Source of the DNA: Monoplex corrugatus
Lineage: Eukaryota > Mollusca > Gastropoda > Littorinimorpha > Ranellidae
Direction: 5' to 3'
Length of the DNA: 64,000 nt
NCBI GenBank assembly: GCA_030674185.1
Contig: JAPXFY010000031.1
Span: 402,550-466,549 of the forward strand
The notes under the pieces were generated by a model. The model searched no databases and was not told the DNA's origin. It saw only the letters and a list, made by a program, of their open reading frames with translations. Each line of letters begins with the position of its first letter. Position 1 is the first letter of the stretch. Shown here piece after piece: positions 57,386 through 64,000 of this stretch. The position numbers and the translations under genes are program-made.

Positions 57386-58966
57386 GACTGTGATAAGCCA
57401 TCTTCAGTCACATGTCAAGTTCCTGAGGCAGGTCGGCCAGCAGCCTCTGTCAAGACGGCGTTCGGTGCTTCCCACAAATCTTTTACTGGTGATGGGGGCT
57501 GTAACATTGTGAGGCAGGCGTTGATGTGTAAGAGACACAAGTTGGTCCATACTGGAGAGAAAGATTTTGTATGCAATGTGTACAGTGAGCGTTTTACTCG
57601 ACGACAGACTTTGAAGAAGCATAAGCTGATCCATGCTGATCAAAAATCCTTTTCATGTGACGTTTGCAGCAAGACATTTACTCTGGCAGTAGATCTGAAG
57701 GCACACAAGGATGTCCATAATAGTCAAAGACCCTTTGTGTGTGATGAGTCGCAGTGTAATATGTCTTTTGAGCATTCATCTTGCTTGAAGAGACATAACA
57801 TTGCCCATACTGGTCAAAAACCCTTTGTGTGTGATGTATGTAATAAGTCCTTTACACAGTTGTGTTTTTTGAAGACGCACAAAATGACCCATACTGGTCA
57901 CAAACCTTTTGGGTGTGATGTGTGTGATAAGTCCTTTACACAATCGTCGTCTTTGAAAGCGCATAAGATGACCCACGTTAGTCAAAAACCCTTTGTTTGT
58001 GATGTGTGTGATAAGTCTTTTGCACATAATTGTTCCCTGAAAACACATATGATGACCCATACTGGTCAAAAACCCTTTGTGTGTGATGTGTGTGATAAGT
58101 CTTTTACGCAGTCCTCTTTCTTGAAGACGCACAAGATTATCCATACCGGTGAAAAACCCTTCATTTGTGATGTGTGTAACAAGTCTTTTACACAATCGTC
58201 TAATTTGAAGACACACAAGATGACCCATAGTGGTCAAAAACCCTATGTGTGTGATGTTTGTAATAAGTCTTTTACACAATTAGTTAACTTGAAGACACAC
58301 AAGATGACACATACTGGTCAAAAACCCTTTGAGTGTTCTGCATGTAGTAAGTCTTTTCTGCATTTATCTTCTTTCAAGACACATCAGATGGCCCATAGTG
58401 GTGAAAAATCCTTTGTGTGTGATGTCTGTAATAAGTCTTTTGCACGTTCAGTACTCTTGAAGACACATAAGATGATCCATACTGGTCAAAAACCCTTTGT
58501 GTGCGATGTTTGTAACAAGTCTTTTACACAGTCATTCAACTTGAAGAAACACAAGATGACCCATACTGGTCAAAAACCGTTTGTGTGTGATGTGTGTAAT
58601 AAGTCTTTTACACATAATTGTTCTTTGAAGATGCACAGGATGACCCATACAGGTCAAAAACCTTTCGTGTGTAATGTCTGTGGTAAATCTTTTACATATT
58701 CATCTGGCTTGAAGGCACATAAGATAATTCATACTGGCCAAAAACCCTATGTTTGTGATGTCTGTGGTAAGTCTTTTACACAGTCATGTAATTTGAAGAC
58801 ACATAAAATAATCCATACTGGTGAAAAAGCCTCTGTGTGTGATGTGTGTGGTAAGTCTTTTGCACGGTCCGATGACTTGAAGACACACAAGATGACCCAT
58901 TCATTAGGGCATTATCTGGACACAGTTACCTCATCTGGCAACCAGGTAGAGTTTTTGCCAATATAA
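57386..58966 (+). CDS. Zinc-finger gene, terminal exon: poly-C2H2 array (exon C)
   Basis: A 1581-bp terminal exon after acceptor TTTGATGTTGCAG, phase 0, ending in TAA. It encodes 526 residues. After about 45 linker residues come one partial finger (MCKRHKLVH), one degenerate finger (CNVYSERF, second Cys replaced by Tyr) and 15 canonical C2H2 fingers of the form CDVCNKSFTQSSNLKTHKMTH. Finger 3 has a C-x4-C spacing (CDESQC). Linkers are mostly HTGQKPF instead of the common HTGEKP. The last finger is followed by a short tail SLGHYLDTVTSS. It is probably a nuclear sequence-specific DNA-binding protein. No KRAB, BTB or SCAN domain is seen; orthology cannot be assigned from the sequence alone. Confidence 0.92.
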   Translation, partial: DCDKPSSVTCQVPEAGRPAASVKTAFGASHKSFTGDGGCNIVRQALMCKRHKLVHTGEKDFVCNVYSERFTRRQTLKKHKLIHADQKSFSCDVCSKTFTLAVDLKAHKDVHNSQRPFVCDESQCNMSFEHSSCLKRHNIAHTGQKPFVCDVCNKSFTQLCFLKTHKMTHTGHKPFGCDVCDKSFTQSSSLKAHKMTHVSQKPFVCDVCDKSFAHNCSLKTHMMTHTGQKPFVCDVCDKSFTQSSFLKTHKIIHTGEKPFICDVCNKSFTQSSNLKTHKMTHSGQKPYVCDVCNKSFTQLVNLKTHKMTHTGQKPFECSACSKSFLHLSSFKTHQMAHSGEKSFVCDVCNKSFARSVLLKTHKMIHTGQKPFVCDVCNKSFTQSFNLKKHKMTHTGQKPFVCDVCNKSFTHNCSLKMHRMTHTGQKPFVCNVCGKSFTYSSGLKAHKIIHTGQKPYVCDVCGKSFTQSCNLKTHKIIHTGEKASVCDVCGKSFARSDDLKTHKMTHSLGHYLDTVTSSGNQVEFLPI

Positions 58967-59102
58967 AAAGTATTACCAACTTGTAGATCAGTAAACAGTG
59001 TAGGGGCATTGACAGAATTGTAAATGCTGAAAAACACACAATTCAAAAAGTACAGTTTCAGGTGATGAATTATGATACAGCCATCATTACACTTTGTTGT
59101 TT
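58967..59102 (+). other. Probable zinc-finger gene 3' UTR start
   Basis: 136 bp of AT-rich sequence lie between the stop codon and the LINE. No AATAAA is seen, so the natural polyadenylation site may lie beyond the LINE or have been displaced by it. Confidence 0.4.
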
Positions 59103-59105
59103 ATT

Positions 59106-60905
59106 TTGATCTTGCTTCCTTCCGTAAAGACAATACCAGTGCACTAGCGTACAAATCGTTTTATGCGGAATTGTGTGAAAAATCTCCGTCATCCCGCAGA
59201 ATCTTCACTGATGGGTCCAAGTGTGATGAAGGTGTTTGCGCTCCCGCTGCCGCTGCCTTCTGCTCTGAGATTCCCAATCGAGCATTTTCAAAACATATTC
59301 CATCTGAAAGTTCTGTTTACACTGCTGAACTGACTGCTCTGGTTTTGGCACTAAAAATGGTGTCCCAATCCAAACACAAAGAGTTTCTCATTTTATCTGA
59401 CTCCCTTTCTGCTTTGCAGGCAATTGCTTGCTGAAACATTAATCACCCTGAACTAGTGAAGTTCTTTGAAGTGTATTCTACTCTTGCAGGTGAAGGTTAC
59501 TATTGTTTTTGCCTGGGTTCCTGGCCATGTTGGTATTGGAGGCAATGAAAAGGCTGACAGCCTGGCCATGTTGGTATTGGAAGCAATGAAAAGGCTGGCT
59601 ACCTGGCCATGTTGGTATTGGAGGCAATGAAAAGGCTGGCTACCTGGCCATGTTGGGTATTGGAGGCAATGAAAAGGCTGACAGCCTGGCCATGTTGGTA
59701 TTGGAGGCAATGAAAAGGCTGGCTACCTGGCCATGTTGGTATTGGAGGCAGTGAAAAGGCTGGCTACCTGGCCATGTTGGTATTGGAGGCAGTGAAAAGG
59801 CTGACTACCTGGCCATGTTGGTATTGGAGGCAATGAAAAGGCTGACTACCTGGCCATGTTGGTATTGGAGGCAATGAAAAGGCTGACTACCTGGCCATGT
59901 TGGTATTGGAGGCAATGAAAAGGCTGGCTACCTGGCCATGTTGGTATTGGAGGCAGTGAAAAGGCTGACTACCTGGCCATGTTGGTATTGGAGGCAATGA
60001 AAAGGCTGACTACCTGGCCATGTTGGTATTGGAGGCAATGAAAAGGCTGACTACCTGGCCATGTTGGTATTGGAGGCAATGAAAAGGCTGACTACCTGGC
60101 CATGTTGGTATTGGAGGCAATGAAAAGGCTGACTACCTGGCCATGTTGGTATTGGAGGCAGTGAAAAAAGCTGACTACCTGGCCATGTTGGTATTGGAGG
60201 CAATGAAAAGGCTGACTACCTGGCCATGTTGGTATTGGAGGCAATGAAAAGGCTGACTACCTGGCCATGTTGGTATTGGAGGCAATGAAAAGGCTGACTA
60301 CCTGGCCATGTTGGTATTGGAGGCAATGAAAAGGCTGACTACCTGGCCATGTTGGTATTGGAGGCAATGAAAAGGCTGACTACCTGGCCATGTTGGTATT
60401 GGAGGCAGTGAAAAGGCTGACTACCTGGCCATGTTGGTATTGGAGGCAATGAAAAGGCTGACTACCTGGCCATGTTGGTATTGGAGGCAGTGAAAACGCT
60501 GACTACCTGGCCAAGAAGGCTACAACGACAAAGATATCTAAGTCCTTGATCCCTTACACAGATGTCAAATCGAAAGTACACAGTTACGTAAGAAATCTGT
60601 GGCAGGAGAATTGGAATAAACAGACAGATAACAAACTTTTCCAAATCTGCCCCAACCTGAAAGAAATTCTCCCATCTGCTGCAGGAAACCGTAAGAAAGA
60701 GACAGTGTTATGTAGGTTAGGCACGGGTCACACATCCTACACTCACTCGTACTTTTTGAAAAATGAAGAAGCACCATGGTGTACACCGTGTGATGAGCCG
60801 TTGAGCTTCTGACACCTCCTCCTCGATTACTGGGACTTATACGATGTAAGACAAAAGCACTGCACGGCGGACTTCTTAAAGAAGCTCTTCCGAGACGTCC
60901 CTCCT
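59106..60905 (+). pseudogene. LINE RNase H domain and C-terminal motif, interrupted by tandem expansion
   Basis: RNase H signatures: RIFTDGSKCDEGV (first Asp), SSVYTAELTALVLALKM (Glu), FLILSDSLSALQAI (Asp), then a frameshift near 59430 and FAWVPGHVGIGGNEKADSLA (His, Asn and closing Asp). Twenty-four 41-bp units follow before the frame resumes as ADYLAKKATTTKISKSLIPY, RNLWQENWNKQTDNK and LGTGHTSYTHSYFL. The end is CTPCDEPLSF and LLLDYWDLYDVRQKHC, a zinc-binding-like tail. The 41-bp unit length breaks the frame, so the ORF is destroyed. Confidence 0.87.
59520..60513 (+). repeat. 41-bp minisatellite expanded from the LINE RNase H motif, 24 copies
   Basis: CCTGGCCATGTTGGTATTGG then AGGCAATGAAAAGGCTGACTA repeats every 41 bp from 59520 to 60506. 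The first and last copies are continuous with the LINE ORF on either side. The 8-mer CCTGGCCA occurs once at each edge of the parent segment, exactly one unit apart. Confidence 0.97.
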
Positions 60906-61130
60906 CATGCAATTTTCTAGTTTTCACAAGAGATCAATAGATTTCACTTGATGTGATTTTACGGGTTTTTCTTTAATGGCATTTTTAGATTTGCAAAGTT
61001 GACGGTGAACATGGTTTTTAACTGTTGTCTTTTATCTTAACGGGATGTTCTTTTCCTTTTGACGTGGTGTTAGCCCTGATATGGCTGTAGTGGTTGGCTG
61101 GGCTATAAGCAATATGAATATGAATATTAC

Positions 61131-61405
61131 AATAAGATTTACACTGGTTACTTCACTTCCATATCATTACACTTTGTTATACAGTGTACATCAATTATTT
61201 CACATCTAGCTTCAATACATTTTGTTATGCCATGTACACAAGTTACTTCACTTCCACAATATTACACTTTATTATGAAGTGTACACCAATTATTTCATTT
61301 TCTCGTCATTACACGTTGTCATGAAGTGTTCACCAGTTGTTCCAATTCTGCATCATTACACATTGTTACAAAGTGGTCATGGATTGTTTCAATTCACACG
61401 GCTGC
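61131..61405. repeat. Diverged tandem repeat of about 60 bp, 4-5 copies
   Basis: TTACACTTTGTTAT...GTGTACATCAATTATTTCA-like segments recur at about 61172, 61218, 61263, 61311 and 61357 with much divergence. A related single segment lies upstream of the LINE at about 59085-59101. Confidence 0.6.
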
Positions 61406-62049
61406 ATTTTCCCAGCCATTCTCCTACCTTTTAATTGCGAGCCGGCAGCGGCATCGCCTGCGAGTGCTAATTTTGTCCATGCAGGGTCGACCAAAGTCCA
61501 TATCACTGGCTAGCGTGCCTTTGTGTTCTGGCACTACTGATAAAGAAGGAAGCCGAGTCCAGTTTTCTGTGTGTATTGTGAATTTGTGCAATGATCTGCA
61601 TTATTTTCGTCACTTTACCTGTGTGCTTTCAGTGCTGTGAATATTCATTGTTCTGAAGAAGTGATCTTTACTTTTTAGGATTACCTTGTCTTTGAGTTTT
61701 TGTAGAAATTACTAATGTGATGATCGACTGACACCTCCAGGTTGCTCTTTGTTCAGTATAAAGTGAGATTATTTTCGTAATAGTGACGGAAGTATAGTAA
61801 AATTTACAATCTTCACATATTTTCCTCAGTTTTAGCAAGGTCTGATTCGTGGTCTTCAGTGCTTTAACTTTCTAAAATTAAAAAAAAATCGCTTTAGGCT
61901 GTTTGTTTTCATTCTTTTTTAGAGGCTTACATTTGACTAAAATCGGGTGTTAGCTGTTGCCTGACCAAGGCACGCGCTGCGCCGGCTATAAACTAGGCCA
62001 CGCGCGTGTTTAATTAAGCCGGTCTTTATCCAGGGCAACCTCCGACACA

Positions 62050-62055
<6 letters not shown>
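61406..62055. other. Unassigned sequence
   Basis: A 104-codon plus-strand frame (61326-61640) has no recognised domain. An acceptor-like CTGTGTGCTTTCAG lies near 61618-61631, without supporting coding sequence. GC-rich ACGCGCTGCGCCGG near 61970 is unexplained. Confidence 0.4.
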
Positions 62056-62118
<63 letters not shown>

Positions 62119-62205
62119 GTGCATGCGTGTGTGTGTTCAAATGCATGTTAAAATGTATAAATCAACTCTGTGTTTGTGTGCGCGCGCGCGCGCGCGCGCG
62201 TGTGT

Positions 62206-62238
<33 letters not shown>

Positions 62239-62301
62239 AGTGCGTATGCGTGTGCGCGAGTATATACGTTATAATGCATATCTCTCTGCCTACTGCATGC
62301 A

Positions 62302-62340
<39 letters not shown>
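62056..62340. repeat. (CT)n, (GTCT)n, (CG)n and (GT)n microsatellites
   Basis: CT run 62056-62095, GTCT run to 62116, an alternating GCGCGC tract of about 20 bp at 62180-62201, and GT runs at 62201-62240 and 62304-62338. Confidence 0.94.
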
Positions 62341-63174
62341 AACTGCTGTGCTCTTCCCGAGTACTGGAATCTAGGTTAATCTGGAGGCACATACCATGAA
62401 CTTAGTACAAGTGGCCAGTGCAGTAGGCCTAACTAACACGCCTCGCTATACGGCAGCAGGACGGGTGAAAAGGGTGTGGGGAGTGGAAGGGAAGGGGAAA
62501 GATGCGCGCTATTTATAGCCGGCAGGGCAGAGCCAGAGTTGCCAGAACTACGGCCAACCCAAGTATCACGGAAATGTGCGCCGTGTTCAGGCATCATTAC
62601 AGTTACTCTGTTCACACTTAAAAAAAGAAATGTCAAGAGCCGCATCGTTAAGTATATTGCCACAGCCCCAAAAGAGAGAAAGCATGGCTGCCTTGTGTGC
62701 AGTGGCAAGAACAAACAGAAAGACAGAAATAAGCACACAAAATAGACCTGATAGACCTAGATTTGCATAACACCCGCCCTGTCTGGGTGAAAGCGTGAAC
62801 ATATTTGTAAGAGTAATGCGGACTGCCACTCTGTTGTAGGAAGCAGCAAGCCAGGTCTCAGAAGAGACTTGTGCCACTGCTGCCATAGGGGCAATAACCC
62901 CGTCTGACCCGGTTGCGGTTTGCACAGGGATTGCTTCCCCCATGTTTTTATTTGTTTTTTATTTCTTTTATTTATTTTCTGTGACTATCGATATGGCGCC
63001 TGTTCTGATGCCAATTGTCATGGCTTCTAGCACTGTTTCAGTGCAGTCTCTTGGAGCCCCCCCCCCCCTCAGGTTTCCTCCATGTATTTTCCTAGGACTG
63101 AGGGTTGCCTTCCTGCAAAAGCTGTCCTCCTTAGGCGCACTTACAGTCATTGGCTGGCTTGGAGTTGTCCCCTA
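62341..63174. other. Unassigned sequence with a minus-strand open frame
   Basis: A 118-codon minus-strand frame (62587-62943) starts MGEAIPVQTATGSDGVIAPM and contains a hydrophobic stretch (LGLSGLFCVLISVFLFVLAT). It could be part of a transposon or an exon. I do not recognise it. A C-run lies at 63059-63068. Confidence 0.3.
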
Positions 63175-64000
63175 ACAGCAGGCTGTCAAGCCAAGACCCA
63201 GTGCCCTGACGTTTGTCTCCCTTGATGGGCTGTTCTTGGGTGTCCACTCTTGCAAGAGATAGATGGCTGGGGGTCCCTTTGTGCCCAATCCATCTGGTGA
63301 CTGTCATGCTGACTCCATATCGCTGAAGTAGTTCCATGAGTAATGTGAACTGTACTTTATTGTACGCGTCCTCTAGGTCAATGGCTACAGCTAGGGTTTC
63401 TTCTTTGTTCTGAAAACCTTCGTAGACTTTGTGAGCAGAGGCAGCTGCGTTTTGCCATGTACTTTTTCCTGTTCTAAAGCTCCTTGATTAGGTGAGAATA
63501 TTTTCCTGTCTTCTAGGTCTCTAGCTAATGACTTTGCTATTATGTTTTCCATCAGTTTCCCAATTACGTTTTGCATAGTCAGGATGCGATATCCATTTAG
63601 GTTGCGATGATCTTTACCCGGTTTGGGTAGGACTTTTAGGAAGCTGTGTGTCCAGTCCTCAGGAACCTGACCTTTCTCAAAACTGTCTTGATAGAGGGTG
63701 TACAATTCGCTTTTCTTGTGTTCAGACAGTGTTTTGAAGTCAAAGTTTTGAATCTTGTCTGGACCAGGGGCTGTGTGTTTTCTGCACCGTGCATTTCTTC
63801 ATGCAATTCTTGTTCAGTTATTTCATCATCTATTCCAGTCTGTGCCAGTTTTTTGTTTAGGTCCATAATGAATTTTCTGTTCTCTTCAAGATTTTTTCTG
63901 ATCACTCTGTTGTATGAAACACTGTAGTAGGGCTTGTCCTTTCTCTTCGTTTGTCCTTAATATGGTTCCATCTGTGTTGGTGATATCTGGTATTGTGGTG
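63175..64000 (-). pseudogene. LINE reverse transcriptase fragment (I/R1-like), runs off the window
   Basis: From the window edge leftwards the minus strand reads RKNLEENRKFIMDLNKKLAQ, a linker, then FKTLSEHKKSEL-like and YTLYQDSFEKGQVPEDWTHS. LKVLPKPGKDHRNLNGYRIL and TMQNVIGKLMENIIAKSLAR follow, then VAIDLEDAYNKVQFTLLMEL, the first catalytic Asp region of the reverse transcriptase. Frameshifts lie near 63740, 63470 and 63400. After VTRWIG (about 63285) recognisable similarity stops. It is the same family as the fragment at 44380-45290. Confidence 0.82.

Larger units (their letters stand above)
59103..61130 (+). mobile_element. I-type LINE 3' half (RNase H) with an internal minisatellite
   Basis: The element starts within ORF2 at FDLASFRK (about 59106), runs through RNase H, a 41-bp array and the C-terminal region, and ends with GTTAGCCCTGATATGGCTGT...GGCTATAAGC and GAATAT repeats at about 61110-61128. 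It is 5'-truncated. The same TTACACTTTGTT motif lies on both sides (59090 and 61172), so it may have entered a small tandem array. Confidence 0.82.

Noticed and set aside
57404..58279. Minus-strand ORFs opposite the zinc-finger exon
   Set aside because: Antisense shadows of the regular 84-bp zinc-finger repeats.
62587..62943. 118-codon minus-strand ORF as a membrane protein
   Set aside because: It has one hydrophobic stretch, but no homology I can name and no splice context; it may be part of an unrecognised transposon.

Overview
This window is eukaryotic, intron-bearing DNA from an animal, most likely a mollusc or another marine lophotrochozoan. That placement is an inference from the mix of RTE, CR1/L2, RNase H-bearing I-type, Penelope-like and DIRS retroelements, a poly-C2H2 zinc-finger gene and very abundant minisatellites. 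No bacterial-type operon, tRNA, rRNA or CRISPR array was seen. Almost all of the sequence is repeats; host coding sequence is sparse.

Layout. 0-3 kb: a 63-bp minisatellite, then a probable minus-strand host exon encoding a membrane anchor (2867-3003) beside a (CA)n tract. 3.1-7.6 kb: a minus-strand RTE-type LINE split by a 1.7-kb CR1/L2-type LINE flanked by a 7-bp target duplication. 7.85-10.57 kb: a 2.7-kb GATA-rich minisatellite. 11-14 kb: two further 5'-truncated RTE copies, a possible SINE and a 45-bp array. 14-18.6 kb: microsatellites and 72-, 35-, 39- and 26-bp arrays; the 35-bp array is built from a piece of LINE reverse transcriptase.

19.1-27.9 kb is a nest three layers deep. A Penelope-like element (minus strand) is split by a 6.9-kb DIRS-type tyrosine-recombinase retrotransposon (19858-26746), which itself contains a 1.6-kb I-type LINE. 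The DIRS element has 129-bp inverted terminal repeats and an internal complementary region that is the reverse complement of its circle junction. It sits in the Penelope-like element with no target-site duplication. 28.2-31.7 kb: a fairly complete APE-type LINE on the plus strand. 32-41 kb: long minisatellites (36, 66, 56, 18, 77, 33 bp) and two short RTE 3' ends. 42.7-45.3 kb: decayed RTE and LINE pieces, one broken by a TTAA-flanked MITE.

46.7-59 kb holds the best host gene: three plus-strand exons whose splice phases match (46705-46805, 51603-52315, 57386-58966). They encode an N-terminal region with many SUMO-consensus-like motifs, followed by about 15 C2H2 zinc fingers. Its introns are packed with 40-, 38-, 46-, 43- and 44-bp arrays. 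59.1-61.1 kb: an RNase H-bearing LINE whose RNase H motif has expanded into a 41-bp, 24-copy minisatellite. 63.2-64 kb: another LINE reverse transcriptase on the minus strand, running off the window.

The main theme is that transposons insert into one another with recognisable, mechanism-specific junctions, and that several minisatellites are tandem expansions of transposon or exon sequence, in the clearest case seeded by a short direct repeat already present in the parent.
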